Shown piece after piece: positions 20,191 through 31,381 of a DNA stretch of 64,000 nucleotides. The notes under the pieces are model-generated. The model did not search any database. It was not told where the DNA came from and saw only the letters and a list, made by a program, of their open reading frames with translations. Location: positions 1-64,000 of the forward strand of contig CBFFRP010000025.1 of NCBI GenBank assembly GCA_965644295.1, written 5' to 3'. Source of the DNA: Paraphysomonas bandaiensis. Lineage: Eukaryota > Chrysophyceae. Numbering within the stretch: position 1 is the first letter of the stretch; the number at the start of each line of letters is the position of its first letter. The position numbers and the translations under genes were made by a program.

Positions 20191-20610
20191 AACGTGACTA
20201 CTAGGCCTTGTGTTGTAATACATGCGTCTCACTTATATAGTATTGGTTAAGTTACACGGTTTGTATTGCAACGTTATAGTTGCAGACTACTTTGTCACTG
20301 TTTATCTAGTATTTTAAAATTTTAAAAGAAAGTTTGTTTCGCAGTATAAAAGATAGACACTATTTCTGTAGCTCATATATGGAGTAAACCACATCGGTAA
20401 TAACTTGACATATCATTAAGATGAACCAACGAGGCTAGAATCCAAACTCTTCAAGTATTGTAAAAATGACAGGGTTGTATATGGTGTAGGTATTTAAGTA
20501 TTCACGTTTCTTTGGACGTTGAATCCTGCTATCACGTGGTATGGACTATGGATGCTACATATTAATTTGTAGTCGTATAAGACATAATAATAACAGATTG
20601 ACATTCCGTT
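20191..20610. other. 3' flank of the receptor gene
   Basis: AT-rich, no gene recognised. Confidence 0.4.
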
Positions 20611-20860
20611 GACTTCAGCAGGCAGCCCAATACCCCGGAGCGATGCCCCTGAGGTGGGCCCATTTGCGGGTGCCTGTTTATTTGTCAAGGCTCAAAGATA
20701 TATACACAAGTGACTCTAATTAGTGTGCCTTGTACCACACAAGCATTAGGCCATGAGTGGGCAGAATATCTGCTGGCTATATATGCGGCTCAAGTTAGAC
20801 GTTGGTATCTCCGTTACTAATTCCCAAAACACCACGAAAAGCTGCGAATGTCGGTAGTAC
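20611..20860 (+). repeat. dispersed repeat R2, copy 1
   Basis: Begins GACTTCAGCAGGCAGCCCAA and continues through GAGGTGGGCCCATT, GCCTGTTTATT, GTACCACACAAGCATTAGGC, GAGTGGGCAGAATATCTGCT and ACACCACGAAAAG. The same order of blocks recurs at 59463-59955, and a shorter form at about 47430-47600 and 58402-58572. No coding capacity; nature unknown. Confidence 0.75.
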
Positions 20861-20954
20861 ATTGTTCTTCCAATTGATTTTGGCAGCCTTGCGATCGATT
20901 AAAAGAACTACATTGTCTGTGATCTGTGATCATCAACGATATATCTAATTTATG

Positions 20955-21428
20955 TAGAGGTCTAACTAGTATGTCTCAGGCGACATCCACCCCACGAACT
21001 ATACTCTCTGCAAGAGCCCAGACCCGACAGAGGCAAGCGCAACCACTCCGGAAACAACACCTCCTTACTTGTGGCCGAAACCCCACCTCAACAACCAGCA
21101 CCATCTCCACCACCGACTTGCACTCTCATATACATCTCACCTCACCCACCCCCCACATAATCCATGGCACAGGCCCGCCAGACACATTGCCCAAAGGTAG
21201 ACCCCCCGACTAACCTCACTACAAGGGACGGTTGCACCATGGTGCTCGCAGCGATGCACTAGTAGTATATAGCAAATCTAGTTATTAGCTAGTCTATAAA
21301 CTAGTTTCTGTACGCAACCGTACTCATGTAATAATCAGACTTTCATATACTAGTATGTCTAGCATTCAATTAGCCACTATATTGGCACGAGTTTTTAACG
21401 CCTATTGCTAAATAACAGGACTTTCAAT
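20955..21428 (+). mobile_element. 5'-truncated non-LTR retrotransposon (copy C)
   Basis: A diverged 474-bp tail of the same family. It has a Thr/Pro-rich open frame ending LPKGRPPD, as at the end of ORF2 in the long copy. The palindrome GCACCATGGTGC follows (21234-21245), then ACGCCTATTGCTAAATAACA near the 3' end. It is bounded by a 16-bp direct repeat, ATATATCTAATTTATG, at 20939-20954 and 21429-21444, the likely target duplication. The internal segment with TAGTATGTCTAGCATTC appears once after a similar TAATCAGACTTTCAT, suggesting two tails in tandem. Confidence 0.7.
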
Positions 21429-21593
21429 ATATATCTAATTTATGACATAAGGGTCATAAACGCTCCTTCAAGTATTAGAAAAGATGTACACATTGATATT
21501 ATCTTTACTCTGCCTCATGTATCTTAACGTCACAATCATATTATAGGAAACAGTTCTAAATACTTCGATAGTACAGGCACGAAAAGTAATTGC

Positions 21594-23315
21594 TCAATGG
21601 TCGTATGAGATCTGGTACAATATACCGCTGACAGAAATACAAGCTATTATAGCAGCAAGCATCGCACACTTTTTCAACACATCAGTTGTGGTAACTCCTT
21701 GGCGCCGGGGACACCATATATAGCAGTCGATTGTTTGAAAAGTTAGACACCACAATATGCCCATACGAAGACTGGGACTCTTTCCAGTTGCAATGCGGGT
21801 GATCTGCAACTGATGCCACAGATTTTCTAGAGCTGGGTCAAGCTTTGAAAGGAGTGGGATATGTAATACTGGAGAAGTGAATTCCAACTTTTTATCTAAT
21901 GAGTTAGGGGTGAGAAATTCTTTAACTAAATTGGATTGTGTGCATAGTGGTCGAGCTAATCCAATGATATCCACTGCGCCGCTGCTTATGGCCTCATTCA
22001 TTCCAATGGCTGTTCGAAACCCTCCAGTTAGCATTAGTGGAACATTCATATGCTGGAAACGCTTTCTCAACTCTGTAACATACTCCATAAAAAAGGCCTC
22101 CCGAACGCGAGTGCTCTTCTTAACTGAACTTAATAGGGCCGGGTTCTCATAGTTTCCACCAGATATTTCGATCAAGTCCACACCCTCCTGGTGTAGCATT
22201 GTCACGACCTCAAAGGACTCCTCCATGGTCATACCTCCTTTCTGAAAATCTGCTGAATTCAATTTCACAGCTATAGCAAAGCTAGAGCCCTCCTTCTTGC
22301 GTATTTTTCTAATTATAGTTCGCAGCATGCGACTGCGATTTGCAATGCTTCCCCCATACTCATCAGTGCGATGGTTAGTCAATGGTGACAGAAACTGACT
22401 AAGTAGATAGCCATGAGCGGAGTGGACCTGGACACCTGACGAACAAATGAGGCGGTTGCACCAAAAAAGGTAAAGGCAGCGGTTCTAATATACATTGTAT
22501 GTTAAAGGTATACTATACAAAGGTAAAGTGCACGATATCAATCGCGTCTGCAGCAGCAGTATAAGCTAGACACATTCCACATTCTCTATCTATAATTCAA
22601 TAGTCACTTCATTTGATGGTATATATACTGTACCATCAAAACCGGACTTTCTCGCTACACTAGCTGTATTCACAAACCGATCAATGATTGCCTCGATCTC
22701 AGGAACTGTCAGACCACGACTTGATGAGAATATGGGCAAAGCTGCCTGCACAGGTGGTAGTGTGGACGGTGCGACTGGAGATCGGGTGATACTGATTGGG
22801 CATTGCCTTCCTATATTGACGAATATATAGCACATTAGAGACAACTCACGTATGCACACCACACATGACCTTAATAGCCTCGAGATGAACCCATGACAAC
22901 AGTATTAACATCAAATATGCAGCAGTATAACACTAACCTGGGTGAGATATCTGCATGATAAGAGCAGACCCATGTGATTTACAGCAATTAGCCCACTCTC
23001 GGAGTGTATATAAGAAGTCCTCATTTTCAATGGCAACATTTCCAGGACACTCCAGATACTTCCTGTCCACCATGACGTTGCCCGTTATCAACATCCCGGT
23101 GCCTGATTTAGCCCACTCTTCGTATAGTTTCACATGCATTGAATTGGGTGAGTTTGTACTTGGATCAGCTAAGTTTTCAGTCATCGCTCCCTATGAAACA
23201 GTCACAGTGAGCCTATGCACACATACACACTCACTTTAGCGAGCCTATTGCTCAGTTTCAGTCCACATGGAAGGGTAATGGGGTCCCATAAGTGGGGTCT
23301 ATGTTTGTTGCTCAT
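21594..23315 (-). CDS. old-yellow-enzyme family NAD(P)H:flavin oxidoreductase
   Basis: Four exons: 23315-23235, 23190-22938, 22810-22634 and 22435-21594, with introns of 44, 127 and 198 bp. The product is 450 aa. Joining restores the family blocks [47 protein letters not shown] and then [21 protein letters not shown] near the active site and the C-terminal [19 protein letters not shown] with GLARPL form the FMN-phosphate site. These TIM-barrel FMN enzymes reduce activated C=C bonds using NAD(P)H. The NCRR-like DEYGGS form is the bacterial/fungal NADH:flavin oxidoreductase branch. The last 30 residues contain a hydrophobic segment ([16 protein letters not shown]), possibly a tail anchor. No Fe-S domain is present. 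The substrate is unknown. Confidence 0.88.
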
Positions 23316-23817
23316 ATTGCAGTGCGTTGAACCCTATAGGAATTCCTAGTCAAGTATATAGCGACGAAGAGGATATGTGCGTGATATGCGCTGTGCATGC
23401 ACGGTGTACGTCTATATATACTAAGCTGCTGTACTATACATACATGTATATAACTATATCTACAGATATATACTACATACTACAGCTCTATACTGTACGT
23501 AGATGGGTATATACCAGATATACAGTCCTATCTGCTGCTTGCATCCCTCCATATCTAAGATCCATAAAAGCCCTCTATAAAAACGCGGTTTTAATAATAA
23601 AAATAGGTAAAAATTAGGATAAATTCATTTCAATAAAAGCCCAAAATTTGCTTTAAAAAATCATCCAGATGACTGTACATGCCTATGTATAGGCAGGCAG
23701 GTTCACTTGCACAGAGGGGCAGATATCACATCACTTAGACTATTGGGAAGCAATATCCCAGTTACACATCGAATGTAGTTGACTCAGTTACTGCAACATA
23801 TCGTGTCTGAAGTTATC
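23316..23817. other. intergenic, TATAC-rich
   Basis: Divergent spacer. 23400-23530 is rich in TATATAC/GTATAT repeats. No gene recognised. Confidence 0.4.
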
Positions 23818-24188
23818 ATGGTGCTGTATGCCAGGTCGCTTCTAGTGCTGCGAACCATCCAGTCGTCACCAGTATACAGACGTCATATAAGGTAAGCTTC
23901 TTCTTCCTGAGTTATATATGTTTCATATAAGTCTCTTTGCTCAGATGGGTTCATGAAAGTAGCAGTCAAAATCGCAATCGATACAGAGAAGAAAAGTCAA
24001 GACGTCTTCAAGGTATTCGGATGCTCTTATTGGTCGGAGTGGGGTTGGGACTGCTGGGATCATGGTGGCGATATAAAATGTTACGAGAAAGTCGTCAAAA
24101 AGAAGGGCGATCAGTGAAAAATACGCCAGGTAGTGTAGCTGTGAAAGATACCGTCGAAAGTGATATTAAAGAAAAGAATAATGATTGA
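23818..24188 (+). CDS. small single-span protein, possibly mitochondrial
   Basis: Two exons, 23818-23891 and 23945-24188, with a 53-bp intron (GTAAGC..GCTCAG). The product is 105 aa. The first 45 residues are Arg/Ser-rich and free of acidic residues (ARSLLVLRTIQSSPVYRR), as in a mitochondrial presequence. One membrane helix follows (MLLLVGVGLGLLGSWWRY, preceded by a basic stretch), and the C-terminal 35 residues are charged. Size and layout are like small inner-membrane assembly factors. No family is recognised, and both localisation and role are inference. The second exon has its own ATG-less start, so the splice gives a sensible N-terminus. Confidence 0.55.
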
Positions 24189-24764
24189 ACACATACTTGT
24201 ATTATTAATACCTTAAAGGCATGTCCTCAAAATTTCATACCGAATGTTTTGACTATGTACTCTAGTATTACATACCGAATCTCGAGACTCGGGTAAGTGT
24301 GGCGTAGTGTTAGCCACAAGAACTAACATATTTTGTCCTAAATTTAACGCTAATTAACACTTACAATTCAATGACAACAGCGTATGCCTATACTACTTGA
24401 GGTAAATACATTTATATTAGATTTTCAATTTTAATTGGTTTTAAAAATAATTATTACAACTATTACTATTGTATATGTTGCCAATCAATAGTAATTTAAT
24501 TGCGACTATTTGGCTGACATAATTATATATAGCATCTTAAGTTGTATAGCTACTGGTCATATATACAAGCCTATTTTCTGTTTACTTACCTCTACAACGG
24601 TATTTGCATACCTCTCACCAATTAATCGTGACTAATAATAATTATTACGACCAACATCAGTTGCAGGGACTTGCAGATACTGCACAAGCACTAATATATA
24701 TATGAGAAGACAACAACAGTCATAGTAGTCGACTTGTTATCTAAGACTGGGGTTTCCATATACC
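24189..24764. other. intergenic, convergent gene ends
   Basis: AT-rich, no gene or repeat recognised. Confidence 0.4.
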
Positions 24765-27012
24765 TTAGCGACAGGTACATTCTGGATCATTTAAGTCACA
24801 TGGAACCAAAGAAACATCAATAGGCCCATCAGGTGTAGAGTCATGGACTAAGTAGAGGTGATTTAAATGTCCGCATTTTACTTCCACATTCCCTCCTGAC
24901 TTAATTTCAACTTGTACACCGTTGGGGTAAAACAACTCTGCATTGTAAAATATTTCAGTCGTACGGAACATAGAGTCCTCAGCAGATCCAATATATGGAG
25001 CATAGGTAAGGGTGAAATGTCCATTTTTGTTATTGAAGGAGTAAGTTGGGTTCCTGCCAGCCACTGCCTGTGGATAGGTACGAGACAATATACGCAGCTT
25101 CGGCACACTTGGCTGGCCGTTATCAGAGTATAGGCTCCCACGTTGAGGATTCATGGTAGTTATGTCATGATAATACCTACAAGTGAATCACCAATATGCA
25201 AAAAATCGTAAAAAGGCACAAAATTCCTAGCTAACATGAAGATACTAACACTGCAACACCGATAATAATTATATGTTCGCACATATATGTACGAAAGAAC
25301 ACAAGATTCTCTAATTTCGCAATATCAATACCACTAAATTAGCGACATTAACATGTGCATAAAACGTACTTGAATTGCCAGTACATCCAGCTCTGGGCGT
25401 GTTCATCAACATGAGCTGCAAGGTTTTCCAGAACCCGCAAATCATACGCTTCATCTAGGGTTGCACCAAACTCTGTCATCATCATACCTAGGCGGAGTCG
25501 TTTTGAGTCTCTATAAATACCAATTCATTAGGTGACAACAAGGGCATACATGTAGTACTAAACACGAGTCAACTTGTATATATTGGTGATATATGTATAG
25601 CATAACTCGAATGACACTGCTAGTCTAAATACAAATGCTACCAAACTATCCCACCATAGACATGAAATATTAATAACCTGAGTCTCATTGTAAGGAAGTC
25701 CTTGACAAGTCCTCTACAAACAATCACTCCTACAGCGCCGTTGGGGGGGCAGTAGATGCGGTAAGATATAGCTTGTCTGTCATTGTACTCAGGCCCTATA
25801 AAAGGCATTAATCATGACAACATAAGCAGTATACATCATAGGTCAACGTTAACATGCCGAACCTCCAGGACCCTGTGTAAATCCGCTCCACCAATAGTTA
25901 TAAGACAACCCCTCAAAGAAAATGATTTTCTTGTCATCCACTTCACGAATAGCTTCGTGAAGGTAGGAATACATAGGTTGAAAATTTTCTTTTTCTGTAG
26001 CACTTGTAAGAAATAAGGATTTATCGTGGTAGACATCTCCTGCCCAGGGCTCGTTGATAAGTTCATAGCCAATAACAGAATCATATGATCGAAATCGCTC
26101 CGCCTATTTCAATTTTGATTAACAGCAGTTTATGACTACACTTCCAATGGCATACCACATACATAACACATCTACAAAAGGTACAATTCATAGGCTACGA
26201 AGGGTCATTCGTGCTTACCACTGTGCGCCAAAACCCCGCATAGGCTTCCCAAACATTCGACTGGTTGCGGTACAAACAATCAAATCCAGCTCCCACTTCT
26301 GCGGAAAAGTAGTACTCAAAGAAAGGTTTCGATGAGCATGCATCAAAAGAGGGATTGCCGTCGGAATCAAGAGGGTATGGAGCTGGGGCAACAGGTTCAG
26401 GGAACGGAGGGGTAACGGAGGCTTCATGAGAAGCACAAATCTCATATATGTAATCAGGCACACCTTCTCCACAAAATCTACCAAAAACATGATTATAAAG
26501 AAATGTAGTGTACGTAATACGACCGCATACAGGCAGCACGCATGGCATCTATTTATAAATGTTGTGTACATACTTTCTGTGCCATAAATCCTGATGCATG
26601 TCCAAAATCACTGTGATGTTTTGAGCCGCAAGATTGTCGACAATGATGGAGAGCTGATCCAAATAAGTCATATTGTAATCACCCTGTTTGCCAGGCTCTA
26701 CACCGGGCCACATGACACCTATATTACCAGTGTAAGCTCATTACCACTGGGTCAAAACAGTTTACCCAGTCTGATAATATTAAAGCCCCAGTTGTTTAAG
26801 TTAGCAGCATCGATATCGGATAAACTGTTGTCTGGATCAAAGCCGCTTACATCAGGGTGCCATGGTGCTATTTTAAACACTGCATTCATGCCGTGATACA
26901 CACGACTGCGAGCAAACTCATCTACGAAACTCAAGGCTTCAGTGTCTACCACAACTGTACTCAACACATTGCTCAGTAAACAGAGAGAGATTACAATCAA
27001 GATACACTGCAT
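24765..27012 (-). CDS. endoglycoceramidase-like glycoside hydrolase (GH5)
   Basis: Seven exons: 27012-26766, 26718-26574, 26477-26219, 26103-25863, 25795-25678, 25510-25370 and 25176-24765, with introns of 47, 96, 115, 67, 167 and 193 bp. All are GT-AG and in phase. The product is 520 aa with a signal peptide (ILIVISLCLLSNVLS). Motifs in order are FVDEFARSRVYHGMNAVFK, IIRLGVMWPGVEP, ILDMHQDLW, GYELINEPWAG with the acid/base glutamate, SYRIYC, and MMMTEFGAT with the nucleophile glutamate, then LSRTYPQAVAG. This is the layout of endoglycoceramidases, which cut intact glycans from glycosphingolipids. It should act outside the cell or in a lysosome-like compartment. Related sterol-glucosidase-type GH5 enzymes are an alternative, but DMHQDLW and the C-terminal beta domain favour endoglycoceramidase. 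Confidence 0.88.
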
Positions 27013-27609
27013 TTATATCATTTCAATAAGGTTTGTATTCTCCCTGATATTTGTATGAGGAGGGAAGCACACTGAGATGCAGCCACGTGGAGTGTGCTTC
27101 CATATGATGAGGTACACTGCCCAGTCCACTGGTACACCACTTGTACACAAAGCAGCTCAGTTGGAGGCTTGGTGTATCATACTACGAACGAAATGCGGGA
27201 ACTCGCTGTAGAGAAGAGACGAAAGGGTAAAAATCATGAAAAAAAACATGAAAAAGTGTCTTTTATATTTAATTCCATAACTTTTTCATTTTAGCAATCG
27301 AAATACTGTGATTATGTCGGCAACATGGTGATATTTTTGTTCTCTATAGCGAATTCCCACATCTCGTACGTACTCCTGTACTTGTACCTTTAGAGCAGCA
27401 GTATGCGGTATGTTCTGTCTCTGAAAAAAAAAGGAAATTTAAACTGAAAAAGAATTTTTTGTTAGAAAATCAGTGAAAAATGTGTCGAAAATTTGACGGA
27501 AAAATATCCCATTCAGACGTTAATTTCTTCATAGTGATACTGTGCATGGCTGATGCAACAATCCAATGCACTAAACCTTGCAGATTACATTGAATAGTGC
27601 ATAGTTACA
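27013..27609. other. divergent promoter region
   Basis: Lies between the GH5 gene (leftward) and the EF-hand repeat gene (rightward). Contains A/T runs (TGAAAAAAAAAGG near 27421) and no gene. Confidence 0.4.
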
Positions 27610-30600
27610 ATGGAATCTGAGCAATCAACGTATTCAGTGTATGCAAGGGCTTTCCGTCAAGGTTTACTTGATCGTGGGAAGGGTCATGATGGAGCAAAAG
27701 CATTACTTGAATCCATATTTAACGAGATAGATGACAACTGTGATGGAGAGGTTACAGTGGATGAGCTTCATCGATACATTGAATCAATGGATATTAAGAT
27801 TGATTCAATGGATGACAGTTTGTCCAGTGCTGTTGATGAGGGAAAGTTTGCAGATATTCTCATTCAGCAGATCGATATCAATCATGATGGTGTGGTATCA
27901 CTACAAGAAATGTATGACTTTCTATGGCCTCCTGGAGAGTCGACAAGAGAAGTGGGAATTGTTATTGAAATTGTTCGACGGGCTATTCGAGATGCTCTTG
28001 GAGATGCGATAATTCTAAAAACTCTGAAATGGCGTACTGCTGCTGAAGATACTGCATTGATAACTGCATTCGCGAAAAAAGCTGGTTTAGAATTGCGCCC
28101 CGGCAACGTACTGGAAGCCAGACAGATGAGAACTGGTTTAAAGTATTTAGAGCGTGAACATTGTCCTCAATTAGGAACACTGTCGGACTACGAAATCGAT
28201 ACTTTAATACACTCCATGGATGCTAATAATTTCAGTGTCATGTCCCCAATGGAATTTAAGACTTGGCTACTACTCAGTAGTACTAGTGGTAAAAACCTAT
28301 CCCCCGAGGAGGCACTAGAGCAAACCAAACTAGATATTGAACAAAGGTCAAAGCGTAAATCTGAGGCTGAAGCTGAGGGTGCAGCTCGGTTAAAGGCTGA
28401 GGCAGAGGAGGCAGCTCGTTTGAAGGCGGAGGCTGAGGCCGAGGAGGCTGCACGGTTGAAGGCGGAGGCTGAAGCGAAGGAGGCTGCTCGATTAAAAGCC
28501 GAGGCTGAAGCAGAGGAGGCAGCTCGATTAAAGGCGGAGGCTGAAGCAGAGGAGGCTGCTCGGTTAAAAGCCGAGGCTGAGGCAGAAGAGGCCGCTCGAC
28601 TGAAAGCACAGGCTGAAGCAGAAGAGGCAGCTCGATTAAAAGCCAAGGCTGAAGCAGAGGAGGCTGCCCGATTAAAGGCGGAGGCTGAAGCAGAGGATGC
28701 CGCTCGTTTGAAGGCTCAGGCTGAGGCAGAGGAGGCTGCTCGTTTGAAGGCTCAGGCTGAGGCAGAGGAGGCTGCTCGTTTGAAGGCTCAGGCTGAAGCA
28801 GAAGAGGCCGCTCGACTGAAAGCACAGGCTGAAGCTGAGGAGGCTGTCCGATTAAAGGCTCAGGCTGAAGCAGAGGAGGCCGCTCGGTTAAAGGCTCAGG
28901 CTGAGGCAGAAGAGGCTGCTCGACTGAAAGCACAGGCTGAAGCAGAAGAGGCTGCCCGATTAAAAGCCGAGGCTGAGGCAGAAGAGGCCGCTCGACTGAA
29001 AGCACAGGCTGAAGCAGAAGAGGCAGCTCGTTTGAAGGCTCAGGCTGAGGCAGAGGAGGCTGCTCGTTTGAAGGCTCAGGCTGAAGCAGAAGAGGCCGCT
29101 CGACTGAAAGCACAGGCTGAAGCTGAGGAGGCTGCCCGATTAAAGGCTCAGGCTGAAGCAGAGGAGGCCGCTCGGTTAAAGGCTCAGGCTGAGGCAGAAG
29201 AGGCTGCTCGACTGAAAGCACAGGCTGAAGCAGAAGAGGCTGCCCGATTAAAAGCCGATGCTGAAGCAGAAGAGGCAGCTCGACTGAAAGCACAGGCTGA
29301 AGCAGAAGAGGCTGCGCGATTAAAGGCTGAGGCTGACGCAGAGGAGGCAGCTCGTTTGAAGGCTCAGGCTGAAGCAGAGGAGGCTGCTCGACTGAAAGCA
29401 CAGGCTGAAGCAGAAGAGGCTGCCCGATTAAAAGCCGAGGCTGAGGCAGAAGAGGCCGCTCGACTGAAAGCACAGGCTGAAGCAGAAGAGGCAGCTCGTT
29501 TGAAGGCTCAGGCTGAGGCAGAGGAGGCTGCTCGTTTGAAGGCTCAGGCTGAAGCAGAAGAGGCCGCTCGACTGAAAGCACAGGCTGAAGCTGAGGAGGC
29601 TGCCCGATTAAAGGCTCAGGCTGAAGCAGAGGAGGCCGCTCGGTTAAAGGCTCAGGCTGAGGCAGAAGAGGCTGCTCGACTGAAAGCACAGGCTGAAGCA
29701 GAAGAGGCTGCCCGATTAAAAGCCGATGCTGAAGCAGAAGAGGCAGCTCGACTGAAAGCACAGGCTGAAGCAGAAGAGGCTGCGCGATTAAAGGCTGAGG
29801 CTGACGCAGAGGAGGCAGCTCGTTTGAAGGCTCAGGCTGAAGCAGAGGAGGCTGCTCGACTGAAAGCACAGGCTGAAGCAGAAGAGGCCGCTCGATTAAA
29901 AGCCGAGGCTGAAGCTGAGGAGGCTGCCCGATTAAAGGCTCAGGCTGAAGCAGAGGAGGCTGCCCGATTAAAGGCTCAGGCTGAAGCAGAGGAGGCCGCT
30001 CGGTTAAAGGCTCAGGCTGAGGCAGAAGAGGCTGCTCGACTGAAAGCACAGGCTGAAGCAGAAGAGGCTGCTCGATTAAAAGCCGAGGCTGAAGCAGAAG
30101 AGGCTGCTCGGTTAAAGGCTGAGGCTGAGGCCGAGGGGGCAGCTCGTTTGAAGGCTCAGGCTGAGGCAGAGGAGGCCGCTCGCCTGAAAGCACTGGCTGA
30201 TGCCGAAGAGGCAACACGACTGAAAGCACAGGCTGAGGCAGAGGAGGCCGCTCGACTGAAAGCACAGGCTGAGGCAGAGGAGGCCGCTCGACTGAAAGCA
30301 CAGGCTGAGGCAGAGGAGGCAGCACGACTGAAAGCACAGGCTGAAGCAGAGGAGGCCGCTCGACTGAAAGCAAAGGCTCAGGCTGAGGCAGAAGAGGCCG
30401 CTCGTTTGAAGGCTCAGGCTGAAGCTGAGGAGGCTGCCCGATTAAAGGCTCAGGCTGAAGCAGAGGAGGCCGCTCGACTGAAAGCAAAGGCTCAGGCTGA
30501 GGCAGAAGAGGCCGCTCGCCTGAAAGCACAGGCTGATGCCGAGGAGGCCGCTCGTTTGAAGGCTCAGGCGGAGGCAGAGGAGACAGCTCGACTGAAAGCA

Positions 30601-30882
30601 CAGGCTGAAGCAGAAGAGGCTGCTCGGTTAAAGACTGAGGCTGAGGAGACCGCCCGCTTGAGAGCGCATGCGGAAGCAGAGGAGGCTTCAAGAAGGAATG
30701 CTTCTGCTGAACGTGCGTCAGAGGATATAGGTTTGTTGGGAAAGTCGGCTTTGTCGAATGAAGTTTGTGTCAGTAATTCTGACGAAGTCAATGATGATCA
30801 TCGCACTAGTCTTTTGGATACTAATGAAAAGAAGAGTGCGGATAAAACGTGCTGTTGTTGCTGTTGCTGGTGGGTGCGTTAG
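27610..30882 (+). CDS. EF-hand protein with a giant 12-residue helical repeat and Cys-cluster C-terminus
   Basis: 1090 aa, one exon. Residues 1-250 hold EF-hand motifs: DDNCDGEVTVDE near 42 and DINHDGVVSLQE near 92. A third, degenerate helix-loop region is near 200. Residues 255-1030 are an almost perfect tandem of the 12-residue unit LKAQAEAEEAAR (variants KAEAEAEE, KADAEAEE), predicted to be one long charged alpha helix. The tail has a polar stretch, then KTCCCCCCWWVR at the very end. Six consecutive cysteines could be palmitoylated, anchoring the protein to a membrane. A role as a Ca2+-responsive spacer or cortical/cytoskeletal rod is inference. Repeats of this type are common in protist cytoskeletal proteins, but I cannot name a family. 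Confidence 0.8.
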   Translation: MESEQSTYSVYARAFRQGLLDRGKGHDGAKALLESIFNEIDDNCDGEVTVDELHRYIESMDIKIDSMDDSLSSAVDEGKFADILIQQIDINHDGVVSLQEMYDFLWPPGESTREVGIVIEIVRRAIRDALGDAIILKTLKWRTAAEDTALITAFAKKAGLELRPGNVLEARQMRTGLKYLEREHCPQLGTLSDYEIDTLIHSMDANNFSVMSPMEFKTWLLLSSTSGKNLSPEEALEQTKLDIEQRSKRKSEAEAEGAARLKAEAEEAARLKAEAEAEEAARLKAEAEAKEAARLKAEAEAEEAARLKAEAEAEEAARLKAEAEAEEAARLKAQAEAEEAARLKAKAEAEEAARLKAEAEAEDAARLKAQAEAEEAARLKAQAEAEEAARLKAQAEAEEAARLKAQAEAEEAVRLKAQAEAEEAARLKAQAEAEEAARLKAQAEAEEAARLKAEAEAEEAARLKAQAEAEEAARLKAQAEAEEAARLKAQAEAEEAARLKAQAEAEEAARLKAQAEAEEAARLKAQAEAEEAARLKAQAEAEEAARLKADAEAEEAARLKAQAEAEEAARLKAEADAEEAARLKAQAEAEEAARLKAQAEAEEAARLKAEAEAEEAARLKAQAEAEEAARLKAQAEAEEAARLKAQAEAEEAARLKAQAEAEEAARLKAQAEAEEAARLKAQAEAEEAARLKAQAEAEEAARLKADAEAEEAARLKAQAEAEEAARLKAEADAEEAARLKAQAEAEEAARLKAQAEAEEAARLKAEAEAEEAARLKAQAEAEEAARLKAQAEAEEAARLKAQAEAEEAARLKAQAEAEEAARLKAEAEAEEAARLKAEAEAEGAARLKAQAEAEEAARLKALADAEEATRLKAQAEAEEAARLKAQAEAEEAARLKAQAEAEEAARLKAQAEAEEAARLKAKAQAEAEEAARLKAQAEAEEAARLKAQAEAEEAARLKAKAQAEAEEAARLKAQADAEEAARLKAQAEAEETARLKAQAEAEEAARLKTEAEETARLRAHAEAEEASRRNASAERASEDIGLLGKSALSNEVCVSNSDEVNDDHRTSLLDTNEKKSADKTCCCCCCWWVR
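28366..30690 (+). repeat. 36-bp coding minisatellite with a 468-bp higher-order unit
   Basis: About 64 tandem units of 36 bp, each encoding 12 residues. A block of 13 units is itself duplicated with period 468: rare variants such as AAAGCCGATG occur at 29251 and again at 29719, with identical neighbours. This points to recent unequal exchange. Two insertions of six bases (KAKAQ) occur near the 3' end. Confidence 0.85.
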
Positions 30883-31381
30883 TTAGGTACCTGAAACTAT
30901 ATTTGCGCAATATAGAGTGTCACAAGTGAATACTTGTCAGTACGGTAGTACATAATGGAAACGCACTCTTGACGATATAAAAGTAATAAATATAGCTTTG
31001 AGTAGAAAGTTGTATGTAATACGTGTTCTATTACTCACACGTGCCCAACAATATGTCGCAATGGATACAATTAATGGTGCGTTTCTAATTTTCATAGTGT
31101 GAGTACATCTGAGCCATAGATATATTATAACGGTATATTGTTGCAATTTGCAATGGTAATGTTAGTCTGGATTAGGGATTAGGTCAATAGCTGTTTAAAG
31201 TGATGAACAGTTCCACCTACTGGAAACGCATTCAGCGCCTGGATATTACATGCTATTATTATTTATTATTGTATATTACCCACCGCAATCGTACAACCAA
31301 CACGGACAAAATATTATCACAATATTAAATTAGACACGAAACTCAATATAACTTTTATTCTCTTCAATAAAACCAGCCAGT
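30883..31381. other. intergenic, convergent gene ends
   Basis: AT-rich, no gene or repeat recognised. Confidence 0.4.

Noticed and set aside
28188-28646. 152-codon Ala/Ser-rich minus-strand frame
   Set aside because: Also antisense to the repeat array; no independent signals.
28283-30691. 802-codon open frame on the minus strand
   Set aside because: It is antisense to the 36-bp coding minisatellite. The repeat has no stops in this frame, so the Pro/Leu/Gln-rich translation is a by-product.
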